Notes: generated from the sequence alone by a model not told the origin. DNA of 64,000 nt from Moringa oleifera (GCA_021397835.1 JAJFZO010000889.1:5828001-5892000), one strand, 5' to 3'; shown: positions 1 through 14,129, numbered from the stretch's first letter. Numbers and translations are program-made.

Positions 1-2077
1 GTCTTTAGTTCATCCTCCACCCCCACCCCATTAATGTTGACGTAGTGGCTTCTTCAATAATGGCTAGCAAACACCTTGTGACCTTAACATTTCTTCTGTT
101 AGGTGGCGTGCCATTTTCCGTCTATCTTCCCTGTTTCAATTCTTACACACCCACGGGAGGAAGATGCAGCTAGCTTGGTCTTGTATTTATGTACAGTTAA
201 CAGAAAGATTCATCTATAGTAAGATATATATATTGATCTTCTCTTGCTGCTAGCTGCTGAAGTACATTCATTACAAACGATTGAAGTAGCAATTTCCTTT
301 CTCTTGATCTTCTTGCACAGACAAGCTAGAGGGCGGAGAAGAGAACAAACCCACGTTGGATTTTCCTGTTGGAAGGATAAAGCAAACTGAATCTTTCACA
401 GTGACCCACATGCTGTTATTAAATCCATTGGGGGCATGGAAGTAAGAAGGAGAGCACGTGATCAACTGAGCCTTTTGGGCCTTAGAAGTTTATATACGCA
501 GGTTGTAGTCTTCAATTATTGGAGAATTTAATGACTGAAAATGGTCCTCAGAAGCTACAGGAAACGCCATTTTGTTGATGTTAGATGTCTCCTAGTACTG
601 TCCAAAGATGAAAGCCGTAATCAGAGTGGCTATGGTTTCAGCTTCAGGCATCATCTTTATGGCATGCAACCGCCACCATATCCATGTCGAAAACCCTGAA
701 ACACTACAGAAGAACATGTGTGACACGATTGAAGAATCCATGCCGATATGGTCAATTATTAAAAACGGCCTTCTGACAAAGAGTGTTCGGTTTTGAATTG
801 AAGCTATTTCAGATATAAAGCTTGTCAGTGAATCTTATGCAAAGTGATCGTAAAGCAATTCCAAATGAGTTAAGGGATGGTATCCACACATGATAATTGT
901 GGGTCGCACCCAATGTCACATCGCCATGGAAAGGATTTCTGCTATTGCTTTTTTAATGCTAGGAGATCATCATCACCATCTATACATGTTGGCATGTTGC
1001 AGGACCAAACTTTATTGTCTCAGTGAGTGCTGCCTACAATTTTAACGTTTTCCTATTAGATTCGTTGATACTCATTCAGGGAGTTTCTGCGAAAGATGTA
1101 CGCTTGAGACACAGACAAACTCGTAAACGAAACATTGGTAAAACTGAGGTCCCAACCCTACCCATCTATACTCATCATATATCTCTAAGGAATCACTTAC
1201 TATGATTACTGTTACATACCAAAATTAACTTGATTATTCAATGTTTAGATTAATTTCAAATTGGTTCAAGATTAATTGAAATTAATGGGAATTAATTAAT
1301 TAATTAATTAAGATGATCATTTGCATAATATATATATATATATGTATAAATATCTACCTACGTGATACTCTAAAACAAGAAATATACAAATTAGGGTACC
1401 GATTATTAGTACATGTACACTTACCCATTTCAATGGCGTTGCTATTTTTCGGAAAAGCTAGCTAGCATGATTTGTTCACATTGTTCGACACAGAAAAAAA
1501 GGGTAAATTATTAAGGAGATTGATATCTCGCTAGCTAGCAAGAATGGAGCAGAAACATTTATCATGGTGGTCATCATGATGTGGAAGTGCATGGCCACTG
1601 CATGCTCTTACAAAGCTAACCAGGTTATATGATACCTCACTTTCACAGGGAACATATATGTACAGTCTGCCTGTTGAAGAATCTTTCAAGAATCACAAGC
1701 ACAGAGACTTCATCTCGTTAACAGTTTTCCTTAAGGAATCGATGCGGGCATATATATCTGTCTTCCCGCGAGCCATCAAAATCAAATCATCTTCACGATA
1801 ATAAATAATAGCATGCACGTGTCCTTCGCCATGCGAGAGCTTCCTCGGAGCTTTGTTTTCGAGTGTTTGGAGGATTGGAGACGCTGCCTCTGCGAACCAT
1901 CCTCCATCGTTTGTACTCGAAAAGAGCTTCTTGGTTGCATTAGGGTTGATGTTGCTCTTTCATGGGGTCCTCTGTGGGTACGGACACAGACGTGTGGATC
2001 TCATTCGTCAAAGTACTAATTTGGACTCGTTAAAAATTCATGACGTTTTGATCTTATTGCCACTGTCCAGATCAGAG

Positions 2078-2374
2078 TCACAGTGTAGTAAATGAATTGA
2101 GGGAGGTTGAAGAAAGCTTGGGGGTACTCTCCCGTGGAGCATCAGAGAATATTTCTTGCTTCTCATCAGATCTGTCGTTAATCTTATCATGAAGATTTGG
2201 ATTTTTATCAGTCGACAGTAGAGCACCTTCTGTTGAATTGACGTTGAAGAATCTCAACGCAGGAGCTGGTCTGCCATTGACCGGATCCACTTTGGGCCAT
2301 GAAAGCTTGGAGCCCAACTGTTCAAAAATACTAACCCTTTACGGGCGTCCATCTGATTGCAATTCCTGTGCCTC
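2078..2374 (-). pseudogene. Possible decayed coding exon, unidentified
   Basis: On the minus strand an open frame of 87 codons ends at a TGA at 2078-2080. Reading back across one in-frame TAA (2339-2341) the same frame continues to an AG that could be a splice acceptor at 2375-2376. The translation looks protein-like rather than random, with a segment RVSIFEQLGSKLSWPK followed by a polar Ser/Asp/Lys-rich tail. The RVSIFEQLG stretch loosely recalls an F-x-R-L-G type motif seen in plant retroelement gag-like proteins, which is only an impression. I do not recognise a family. A premature stop and absence of a start codon suggest a broken remnant; a chance open frame is equally possible. Confidence 0.2.
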
Positions 2375-3063
2375 CTGTTTTCATGGAAGATTAAAGATTT
2401 GATCATAAAACAACGAACCCACTAAAGAGATGCTATTAGGTGATGAGATATATAATATTAAAGAGACTCACCGAATTAGTTGGGACTACTTTAAGTCACT
2501 TTGCTTTCCAACATGTAATCGTGGTCTCCATCTCACCTGTCTGAAAGTGGGACAGTCAGGTTTCATTGTTGTCCGAATTTTCACCATTCCATGAAACCCA
2601 TATGAAAACTCACTTATCTCACTGTGAAACTGCTCTCAATGGCATTCTCTGTTTGTTTTGGGTAGCTTGTCAGCAAACCCTAAAATGAGAAGGCAAATAT
2701 TGACAAATCAACCCAAATGAGGGAAACCAAACAGGATCCATGACCCGAGAAGGAGTGAAGATTGGAAGATGAATTGGTACGTTGGATTAACCGGACCAAG
2801 TTTGCATATGACTCATTTCTCATTGGCCCATGGGTCGGACCCATTTGGTATTTGTTACTAAATATCCATTAAAAAACAAGAAAACCACCAATTTCAGTTA
2901 ACTTGTTTAGGCTTCAAGCAACCATTAAGCTGAAATTATTTGTCGTTTTTAAGTTAATTAAACCTACAATTTACTTAAACATGTTGGTTTTATTCATGTT
3001 GAGGAAGTAAACGGGCAAGACCCGGTAAAACCAGAAGGCAGACGGGTGTGGTAGCAAGTGGGT

Positions 3064-3070
3064 TATAAAA
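3064..3070 (+). promoter_or_regulatory. Candidate TATA box of the ARO gene
   Basis: TATAAAA lies 284 bases before the ARO start codon. It would place transcription start near 3095 with a leader of about 260 bases. Position and sequence are typical but nothing else confirms it. Confidence 0.35.
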
Positions 3071-3353
3071 GAAAGAAGGAAGAAACCGCGTTTGACCTTG
3101 TAGAACCCGTCCACCATGGAAGACTCTTCCATGCTTTAACCAGAAACGCCAGCGCTCGCACTAAACCCGAAAGTTGTTTACTCCTTTTGCTCATAATTTA
3201 AGGCGAATTTGTCTTTTGCTTGAGCTCCAATTGAAATAATCTTGCTTTGTAACTAGTTGTTTATCAGGCGTGATTACCCATAAATCTCTGTTTCTTGATC
3301 TGATCTGAGTTTTGACAGGGAAGTTCTGATCTTTTGGGCCGCTGTGCTGTTTC

Positions 3354-5357
3354 ATGGCAGATATAGTGAAGCAAATCTTGGCGAAGCCGATCCAGTTGGC
3401 CGATCAAGTGGTTAAAGCTGCGGACGAGGCTACCTCCTCCAAGCAAGAATGTGTGGAGCTCAAGGCTAAGACAGAGAAGCTCGCGGCTTTGCTCCGGCAA
3501 GCCGCGCGCGCAAGCTCTGACCTATACGAGCGGCCCACGCGGCGGATCATCGACGATACTGAGCAGGTCCTTGACAAGGCTCTGTCCCTGGTTCAGAAGT
3601 GCCGCTCCAATGGCCTCATGAAGCGCGTCTTTACTATCAATCCCGCAGCCGCTTTCCGCAAAATGTCGTCCCAGTTGGAAAACTCAATCGGGGACGTGTC
3701 GTGGCTGCTGCGAGTCTCGGCCCCCGCCGACGACCGCGGGGATGAGTACCTTGGCCTGCCTCCAATCGCCGCCAACGAGCCGATCCTCTGTCTCATTTGG
3801 GAGCAGATCGCAATTTTATACACTGGGTCCCTCGACGACCGATCCGATGCAGCAGCTTCTCTTGTATCCCTAGCTAGGGACAACGATCGCTACGGGAAGT
3901 TGATCATAGAGGAAGGCGGCGTTGGTCCCTTGCTGAAGCTGGTCAAAGAAGGGAAACTTGAAGGTCAAGAGAATGCCGCGAGGGCAATTGGGCTCTTGGG
4001 CCGGGACCCGGAGAGCGTGGAGCACATGATCCACGCCGGTGTGTGCTCTGTTTTCGGCAAGGTCCTCAAAGAAGGTCCGATGAAGGTGCAGGCGGTGGTG
4101 GCCTGGGCCGTGTCGGAGCTCGCCGCCAATTATCCCAAATGTCAAGATCTTTTCGCGCAGCACAACATAATCCGCTTGCTGGTGAGTCACTTGGCGTTCG
4201 AGACCGTCCAGGAACACAGTAAGTACGCCATAGCCAGCAACAAGGCCACCTCGATCCACGCCGTTGTGTTGGCCAGTAATCCTAACAATTACAAAAGTAA
4301 TCCTAACGGGAACACGACTAATTTGAGCAAGATGCACGACGACGACGATAAGCAGAACCACAGTGCGATTCCTCATCCGATGAACAATCAAACTCCGAAC
4401 CAGATGCACAATGTGGTCACTACTACCTTGGAGATGAAGGCTGCTGGGTCCAAGCCGCCGCAGAAGCCTCCTAATGGTGCGAGTCAGGGCAAGAGCAGTG
4501 GCGGTAATAACCAGAACGGCGTTAAGCAAATCAACTATCTCCATCATCAACAAAATGCATCCCTTTCAGGGAGCAGCACGAAAGGGAGGGAATTCGAAGA
4601 CCCTGCAACTAAGGCGAACATGAAGGCAATGGCGGCAAGGGCCCTTTGGCATCTCGCAAAGGGTAACTCACCCATTTGCCGCAGCATCACAGAATCCAGA
4701 GCTCTGTTGTGCTTCGCGGTTTTGTTGGAGAAGGGGACTGAAGAAGTCCAATACAACTCCGCCATGGCATTGATGGAGATCACAGCGGTTGCAGAGGAAG
4801 ATACTGATTTGAGAAGGTCAGCCTTCAAGCCCAACTCACCCGCTTGCAAGGCAGTGGTGGATCAGTTACTGAGAATTATCGAAAAGGCCGATTCGGACTT
4901 GCTCATCCCTTGCATTAAATCTATTGGGAATTTGGCAAGAACGTTTAGAGCCACAGAGACGAGGATGATTGCCCCACTGGTTCGGCTTCTGGACGAGAGA
5001 GAAGCCGAAGTTTCCAGGGAAGCTTCAATCGCCCTCACGAAGTTTGCCTGCTCGGACAACTATCTACACCTCGACCACTCCAAGGCAATCATAAGCGCTG
5101 GAGGAGCAAAGCACCTGATCCAGCTTGTCTATTTTGGTGAACAAATTGTTCAGCTCTCTGCACTAGTTCTTCTCTCCTACATCGCCCTGCATGTTCCAGA
5201 CAGCGAGGAGCTTGCCAAGGCTGAGGTGCTCACTGTGCTAGAATGGGCATCCAAGCAATCTTACATGACCCAGGATGAGACAGTGGACGCATTGCTCCAA
5301 GAGGCCAAAAGTAGATTGGAGCTTTATCAGTCTAGAGGTTCAAGGGGATTCCATTAA
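3354..5357 (+). CDS. ARO: ARMADILLO REPEAT ONLY (ARO) family protein
   Basis: Single-exon gene coding for 667 residues, the usual length and structure of plant ARO proteins. Known family role: polarity regulators in tip-growing pollen tubes and root hairs and in trichomes, acting at the plasma membrane with ROP GTPase regulators. Seen in the sequence: an N-terminal helical domain (about residues 1-130) starting MADIVKQILAKPIQLADQVV; armadillo-type helices at about 150-290 (for example EEGGVGPLLKLV and GQENAARAIGLLG); a low-complexity Asn/Gln/Lys/His-rich linker at about 300-415; and a second armadillo block at about 420-645. The start is the first ATG in the frame and gives the conserved family N-terminus. 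No intron is needed. Arabidopsis ARO2 and ARO3 are the likely co-orthologues (see the synteny finding). Identification is firm; which paralogue is inference. Confidence 0.93.
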   Translation: MADIVKQILAKPIQLADQVVKAADEATSSKQECVELKAKTEKLAALLRQAARASSDLYERPTRRIIDDTEQVLDKALSLVQKCRSNGLMKRVFTINPAAAFRKMSSQLENSIGDVSWLLRVSAPADDRGDEYLGLPPIAANEPILCLIWEQIAILYTGSLDDRSDAAASLVSLARDNDRYGKLIIEEGGVGPLLKLVKEGKLEGQENAARAIGLLGRDPESVEHMIHAGVCSVFGKVLKEGPMKVQAVVAWAVSELAANYPKCQDLFAQHNIIRLLVSHLAFETVQEHSKYAIASNKATSIHAVVLASNPNNYKSNPNGNTTNLSKMHDDDDKQNHSAIPHPMNNQTPNQMHNVVTTTLEMKAAGSKPPQKPPNGASQGKSSGGNNQNGVKQINYLHHQQNASLSGSSTKGREFEDPATKANMKAMAARALWHLAKGNSPICRSITESRALLCFAVLLEKGTEEVQYNSAMALMEITAVAEEDTDLRRSAFKPNSPACKAVVDQLLRIIEKADSDLLIPCIKSIGNLARTFRATETRMIAPLVRLLDEREAEVSREASIALTKFACSDNYLHLDHSKAIISAGGAKHLIQLVYFGEQIVQLSALVLLSYIALHVPDSEELAKAEVLTVLEWASKQSYMTQDETVDALLQEAKSRLELYQSRGSRGFH

Positions 5358-8300
5358 TTTGTTCATCAAAATTGTTACATTGTAGCTTCTCATTGTAAAG
5401 CAACTTCTGATGATTTTGTTTCTGATTCATCAAAATCTGATTCAGCGTACATATGGATAGGTGTCTTGTATAATTAATTATTCATGAAAATCTGAATTTC
5501 TTCTAAGCCACTGCCTTTTATTGCTCTGTTCTCTGTGTCCATTACCCATTTGGCCAACTTCAATTGCATAGCCAAATCTCAAGAGTCAATACCAAAGAGC
5601 TAGTTGTGACAAGATTGGCTGATTGGTTCACCTTTTGGCTCCATCTCCATGTTTGCTGGCCAAAGGAATCAAGAACTGGCTGGCATTATCTGGTCCACAA
5701 TGCAAAATGGCTGTATTTTGCATTATTGGTAGGTTGATTGGCTATAAAATTCACTTAGATTCGAAGAAAAGCTTGAAAGAGAACAAGAAGAATGCCTAAT
5801 AGGGTATCATCTGAATATCTTATTGGCATCTATTCAAGTCTTTAGATACCCATTAGCCGAAAAAAAGTTTATATGAAGAATTGACAAAGAACTCTCCATT
5901 CCAAGCCACCACTCTCAGTTCTTTGTGATTCGCCCAATTTTGTATATCACTTGGCTCAATCTTATGGTTCAATAGGCCTAACTTCAGAAACCATCTCTCT
6001 CTCTCTCTCTCTCTTCTCCATCACAGTTCACCAAAATTGACAAAACTTAACAAGCACTTGATTCGACCAAAACCTTATCACATGAGTTGGACACTTTCAA
6101 AGGCAAAGTGGATCAATTTCACATCAGATTCCTTAGTACATTACCTACCCAAACACGTTGTACATGACATGGCATCCTTCCAAAGGCTGCATTTTAATTC
6201 ATATGACAATGACAATCAAAATGCAAATGAAAATAGATGAGATTAATTCGTCTATGGTAAAACAAGCATATACCCTTATGAGGTACAGGTTTTCACGTCC
6301 ACAAGAATCGGGTTGATAGTCCAGCTCATCTCTCCCTCCAAGGAAACACAACAATTAGCTTGTTTGCTTTAAGAAACTGAAACCTTAATCCCAGGTTGGT
6401 CTTTACCAAATCTGTCATGCTTCCAAACATGTCTGTGAGATTATTACAAGCATGTGGCATCCAGTTGTAATAGACCTGCAAATGCCGGTCAGACAAAAAA
6501 GGTGCCTATCATCAAAGGTGTGATACTAATTGACAATGATATCTTTTCTGTCGTTGACACCGCCGCAATTATCTCCACCAAATCGTTTCCTGAAACCAGA
6601 TACATACAGTGAAAGGATGAAATGTGAAAGCAAAAAGGCAAGTAATGAAACAGGACACCAAAGGCAACTTTCTGTAAGCATAATCACTTGCCAAATGTCA
6701 AGGGAAGCACAAAGTGTAACAATTAGGCATGGTCCAAATCAGAGTTTTTGCTTAATTTAAAGAGTAGAAGAGGAAAAGAGAAACAGTTTTCAATATGAAA
6801 AGAGGATTGTCCTGCTTGGCAGCATGCCACTAATAGAGCAGCATCCGCAGTTATGGGTTTCCACCCATGAGAAAATAAGAATAAATTAATAGGACGAAAG
6901 TTATGCTAGCACATGTGGGAATTTAGCGAAAAAGTCAATCTCAGTGTTGGTTCCAGGATTGGTGATAGGAGTCCCACTTGAGAAGAGGTGGGTGCAATAT
7001 GGTAGGGTTTGCAGATTTCAAGTGCCGTAAAAATATGAAAGAGCGTCACATCACATCACACGCCACAAAGATCCTGATTAAGTCCTTTTTATAGGCAAAG
7101 TGAAAGATCTACACAGAGTATCGTATACAATTAGATAACCCAGTCTCATTGTACATGTTTTAAGCTACCAAACAAAAAGGAAAACACTTCACGCAAATAC
7201 AGAACCATTTATTCCCAGCAAAGAACAAGCAGAGACTGCTTCCATTCTCATGGGTATTCCTGCTTGCTAAACCATGATCAGATTTTCTGTTAGTAAATTC
7301 CACATTACATATAGCAACTTATGCAAAAATGATTGAGATATTTGACAAATTTTCTACTCTGCCAATATCTTGATTCGAACTCAGAAGTAATGACAATCTC
7401 GGTTCTACAGACAATGATAATTGACTTACTATAGTAGTCTGCAGGGATGGATCTGCAAAGCAACTTCTCTATAGACCAAGTGAACTGACCCATCTATATC
7501 TATGACAATACCCATGTTAATTTAATCAAACCAATCATGGAGATTTGCATCAGATTACACGGCTATATATTAATCAAACAAGACACAATTGACCAAGGCC
7601 TTCTGACAAAGAGTAACACCCACTTGAATTAGCTTTTTGTGCTGTTGTGTTATGCCTTGAATTGATGTAAAAGAGTCTGAGAGCCACAGTCTACAGCAGT
7701 CACATGCAGAGACTTTCCGGCACTTCATCATGGGAACAACACCAACACCTACACAGGCTAATCACGTGAAGTGGCCAGGTAAAACATACAAGTGCAACTC
7801 ATCAAATGCCATATTGAATTGATCCTCACACAGTGAGTAGTTCATTTGTGCACCACACCTTTAAGAAAATGTTTACTCAGCCTAATTGTATACTTCCATC
7901 AGTGCGACAAAAAATCATTGGCAACATTGATGCTTCCATCATTTTCAATCAAAGGTGAAATTTAAGAGGTTGGATGGAGATTATAAACAAAGACCAATTT
8001 GTAGTGCACAACTGAGCAATTACTGGAGCAATTGAAGTAACATTTAGCTATTTGTTTCATTCATATTGACATGAACCACGTCTTAGTCTGCATTACCAGA
8101 AATTCGTGAATTAACAGGGCTCAAACCATGGCAGCATAGTTTTATTTAGATGCAAACACATTTGGTTATTTGTTTGAATCGAGCTTTAATATAAACTTAA
8201 TGAGAGAACTAAGTACAAATGTCTAAGACAAAAGCATGCTTTGTTGAACAAGATTTTCTTCTCTCATATATCCCAGTAGCCTTACCAGTATAGCGCTCTA

Positions 8301-8864
8301 TTTCTTCTATTCTAATAGAAGTTCTAAACCAACCTCTACCTAATATGATGTACAGTTTGCAGCCTCATCCTAAAGACTTAAGATGCAAATATGTTTCCCT
8401 TGTTATTCTTTTTGTGCCACTCTGCTAAAGCTTAAACTATATCCTTGGGCTCTTTTCCCTCAGCTGGAACTTTTAGGACTGTTGTTGCCTCAACTTTTCT
8501 TAACATTGTACCATGTCTTGTTTGATTCTAGGGAAAGCTCTTACTTTCATCCCACTTTTTCATTGTTTCTTCACTCAATGATGCATTTATCCAAACTTCT
8601 CAGGCTTTTACTCCACCATCTTGCACTTAAGTCCATGTGAAAATCCACTTCTTGTTGGTTGCCCAGCTAAGAAGTATCATGAAGCAAAATAATAAAAGCT
8701 TAGAATATAAGAGCTCCCTTTCATCAGCTTAAGCTATTAGCATAGCAATACTCAGCAAGAACCTCTCTTGGTTATAGCATACAACAAGGTCAATAAACAG
8801 CTAAAATATACTTCACCAAGCATTGAAACTAGGGGAAAAATAAAAAAAGGAAAACTTGCTTGAT
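5358..8864. other. Intergenic region between ARO and FNR, distal part
   Basis: About 3.5 kb with no recognisable protein gene. It contains a (CT)10 microsatellite at 5995-6014, an 18-base match to an upstream site (7597-7614, see findings), and on the minus strand a possible exon near 6530-6590 that follows a pyrimidine-rich tract and CAG and reads a short open frame ending in a stop. Nothing in it resembles a tRNA, rRNA or known microRNA. Confidence 0.5.
5995..6014. repeat. (CT)10 microsatellite
   Basis: Ten uninterrupted CT units in intergenic DNA 640 bases after the ARO stop codon. A typical plant dinucleotide repeat. Confidence 0.9.
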
Positions 8865-9139
8865 TCAATGGCTTCTAGATGTAATCATCTTGTCGTGCCA
8901 AGATACAGGTTCAAAGCAGTCATCGAGATACCTGTCACACAATATTCAGTGATATATTCCGAAAAACAAAACGAATTCAAAACACAGGCTAATGGACTCT
9001 TTTAGGGCTTATACTATGAGAAGAATGTTAAAGTCTATACAAGAATCGATTTTGTATAAATAATTTTCTAGCAATTCCCATGTTGAATGAAAAAATGGAT
9101 AGAAAGATAAATCTGTGCAAGAAAGATCGACCTGCTCAT
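8865..9139 (-). CDS. Candidate spliced micropeptide (24 aa), unidentified
   Basis: Speculative two-exon model on the minus strand. Exon 1 starts at the ATG at 9137-9139 and ends at 9132 before GTCGAT; the intron runs 9131-8932 and ends in GTGTGACAG; exon 2 runs 8931-8865 and ends at TGA. The phases agree and the product is 24 residues, beginning MSRYLDDCFEPVSW and ending in TSRSH. The upstream leader is moderately GC-rich for the neighbourhood, consistent with a transcribed 5' exon. No signal peptide or known family is seen. It may instead be a spliced non-coding RNA or chance. It lies convergent to ARO and divergent from FNR, whose start codon is 632 bases away. Confidence 0.2.
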
Positions 9140-9771
9140 GCAAATAACAAACAAGAGGATAGAAGCAGAGCGGAGGTTTTCTTCGTCCCACTGAAAACCA
9201 AATGCTCCCTCTCCTCTCGCCGAAACGCAGCGGGCGGACGGCCAGACCTCACAATGCTAGTGATGATGGACCTCTTCTTCGTCGAGCGCAGGATTGGGTA
9301 CGGGCAGTGTAATCTACCTTCAGATTCTGGGCCACTGATCTAGTAGGGTCCAGGCCCATTAAACTTGGTGAATGGACACTGCAAATTGGGCTGTTGAGGA
9401 TGATATTGCGTCTGTTCATTGTTGGCTGAAAGGGTCTACAGGTCAACAATGGGCAGCAGCATATCAGTTCATGCCACTAGATTTAAGCTTCCATTGCCCA
9501 TTAACATTACCCCTCTGTTCTGTGAAAGGAAAATCGGAGGGCAGTGGCTGGAGAGTGGAGGCTTACTAGTCAGAAAGGCAAGAGTAAGTCAGAAACTTAT
9601 CCTCACACAGGCCACTGCATTGGCCACACGTTCTCCTCCACCCAATCACATAATCCATAAAACTCGAAACATCTCACCCATTTCTTTTCATCATCTCACT
9701 TCTTCACCAACAACACATTACCCATTAAAACATCACATTTGGCTCTTCTCTCTTCTTCTCCAGCATCGGTC
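9140..9771. other. Promoter region upstream of FNR
   Basis: About 630 bases of relatively GC-rich intergenic DNA between the FNR start codon and the candidate minus-strand transcript. It must contain the FNR promoter. No clear TATA box is visible; the 100 bases before the ATG are pyrimidine-rich (repeated TTCTC), as is common for leaders of photosynthetic genes. Confidence 0.45.
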
Positions 9772-12251
<2,480 letters not shown>

Positions 12252-12560
12252 GCTCAGACTTCTTGTACAAATCCTTCCCTCTTTTTCTCTTTTTGATGAG
12301 TTACTATGTAATGATTTCCAGTACTTAGTGTAGATAGGTAATACCTCTGTAATTTTTCTTCTCTCTGTAATTTTTGCTTTTCCATTTTAAAATGGAGCAA
12401 TTGGCCTTTAATGGCTTCTACAGATGTTTTATCTGGAGGCTCATGTGCAGGCTGCTGCAAACTCTGCTCTTTGTATGAATTTTGCTCATCCTTCTTGTTA
12501 TCAATGGAATTGCCTGGAAGTTAAAACTTATTTCCTTTTTTTTTTTTTTTAATGAATGAG

Positions 12561-12661
12561 ATGTTAGCAATAGTTATACTTATCAGCTTATTTAAATCAA
12601 TCGATTAATTATTTAAAATTAATCAATTGATTTTAAATAAGCTGATAACTATTGCAAACAT
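12561..12661. mobile_element. MITE-like palindrome (inverted repeat about 45 bp per arm)
   Basis: The left arm starts ATGTTAGCAATAGTTAT and continues through ATCAGCTTATTTAAATCAAT; the right arm is its reverse complement with few differences (a 4-base insertion in the left arm, single-base changes). Together they can fold as one long hairpin with a short AT loop near 12610. A further copy of GTTAGCAATA follows at about 12681. The shape fits a foldback or miniature inverted-repeat element, or an inverted duplication left by one. No clear target-site duplication is visible and no transposase is nearby. Confidence 0.5.
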
Positions 12662-13981
12662 TTTATTTTATATTTACCCTGTTAGCAATAAAAAAATTAA
12701 GTTTTTAAAAAATAATTAAAAAAATAACTGAAAATGAGAGTATTTGAAAAAAAACGGATTATGTAGAATTTTTTTAAAAAATTATGAAATTATTAATTTA
12801 ATATAAAATATTTTATAAAAATTTTAATTTTAAGATAAATATTATTTTGAACTTTTATTTTTAAAATATATTTAATATTTTAATTTTATTTAAATTAAAG
12901 TTTATTAAAAAATTTAAACATTAAAAATAATCAAATTAAACATAAAATTACAACAAATTTTAACTTGCGATTTTTTATGTATCTAAAAAAATATTCAAAT
13001 TATTATTATAAAAAAATTTAAAGTTTTTTGAATATCAAAAATATTTTTTATAAAATAATATTTTATTAAAAATTTAAAAAATTTATAAAATATAATTGAC
13101 TAATTAATTTTTAAAATTTAAAAAGTAAAATTAATATGAGATGTGAAATTGATTTGAGTAGTTTTTAATTATTTTAATAATAAAAAATTATTAATTTTTT
13201 ATAATTATTTTAAATCAATATTTAATTTGTTAATATGTTAAAATTTACTTAGAATATATTTTAAAATTTAAAATTTAATTAAAAAGTAAAATTTTAAATA
13301 ATATTTATTTTTAAATTTATTTTAATTTTAATTTAAATATTAAAATTTGAAAGCTCTGTTTTGAAGGGAATGAGTCAGAGAACTTAAAAGATCAGAAAAA
13401 ATTGTATATCCATATCAAGCATATAGGCTTGAAAGATGTTTCGTTATGAAAAAAAAAAAAACTTAAGTAAAAAATAAAAAATAAGAGAGAAAAAGTCAAA
13501 GTCGCTAATTTTATTTATTTATTTATATTTTAAAAAAGTGCCAATAACCATTTTATCCTCCACTAATTTCTTTTTTTACAATGTTAGGTTCGAAATTTGT
13601 TTAGTTAATCGTCAAAAATTAAAATTTATTTTTTTATTTTTAAATGATAAGATTTAATTATAATTAAAAAAATGATCTAAAAATTTTAAAATATTTAATT
13701 TTTATTTTTAATAAAAAAATTCAAAACAAGTTTGGATCAACAAAATATCTTTTGTTGAAAAGAAGAGAGGATGACTTGTGATCGAGGACACACCACCAGA
13801 TTAGTCGATAAAGCTAAAATCGTGATTATTAATTTGTTATTAAGAGAAATGAGAAAGTGTTTTACGATAAGAAAATCCTGGCAGAAAACGTAATTACTAT
13901 CTAGGAAATAGAATCTGAGGCGGTGACTTGAGCTAATTAGGGTTGATTAAGATCTCTGCTCTCTCTATATCTCTCTCCCTT

Positions 13982-14004
13982 TATATATATATATATATAT
14001 ATAT
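13982..14004. repeat. (TA)n microsatellite in the CSP promoter
   Basis: Twenty-three bases of alternating T and A, 126 bases before the CSP start codon. It could itself serve as the TATA box. Its last two bases form part of an upstream ATG (14003-14005). Confidence 0.85.
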
Positions 14005-14125
14005 GCGTTACCGCAATGAGTCGTCAGATATTGCCCTTGCAAAAGGAGCCCGGAGGTGGAGTTTTTCTCTGTTTAGGTTTTCACTAAATAATCCCTTGAA
14101 GCGGTCAGAATCGGTGGTGGTTTGA
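14003..14125 (+). other. Upstream ORF of the CSP gene (40 codons)
   Basis: An ATG generated at the end of the TA repeat opens a 40-codon frame that ends in TGA four bases before the CSP start codon. If transcription starts upstream of the TA tract, this uORF would lie in the leader and could lower translation of CSP; if the TA tract is the TATA box the ATG would not be in the mRNA. The peptide is basic and has no recognised motif. Confidence 0.3.
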
Positions 14126-14129
14126 TTCA

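Larger units (their letters stand above)
1..3353. other. Gene-poor upstream region
   Basis: No complete gene is recognisable here. The stretch holds scattered short open frames without family resemblance, a run of alternating T and A near 1330-1343, a repeated TAAT motif near 1293-1311, and one longer minus-strand open frame near 2078-2374 (listed separately). The last 300 bases are the likely promoter and leader of the ARO gene. Confidence 0.6.
12252..14129. other. AT-rich intergenic island between FNR and CSP
   Basis: After about 280 bases of FNR 3' region the DNA becomes extremely AT-rich (about 12540-13760), with homopolymer A and T runs and no open frames. It begins with a 100-bp palindrome (listed separately). 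The last 200 bases before the CSP start codon hold CT-rich leader sequence and a TA repeat. This looks like degraded transposon or matrix-attachment-type DNA; no coding capacity is seen. Confidence 0.6.

Noticed and set aside
3870..4553. 227-codon minus-strand frame inside ARO
   Set aside because: Antisense shadow of the intronless ARO gene with no family resemblance.
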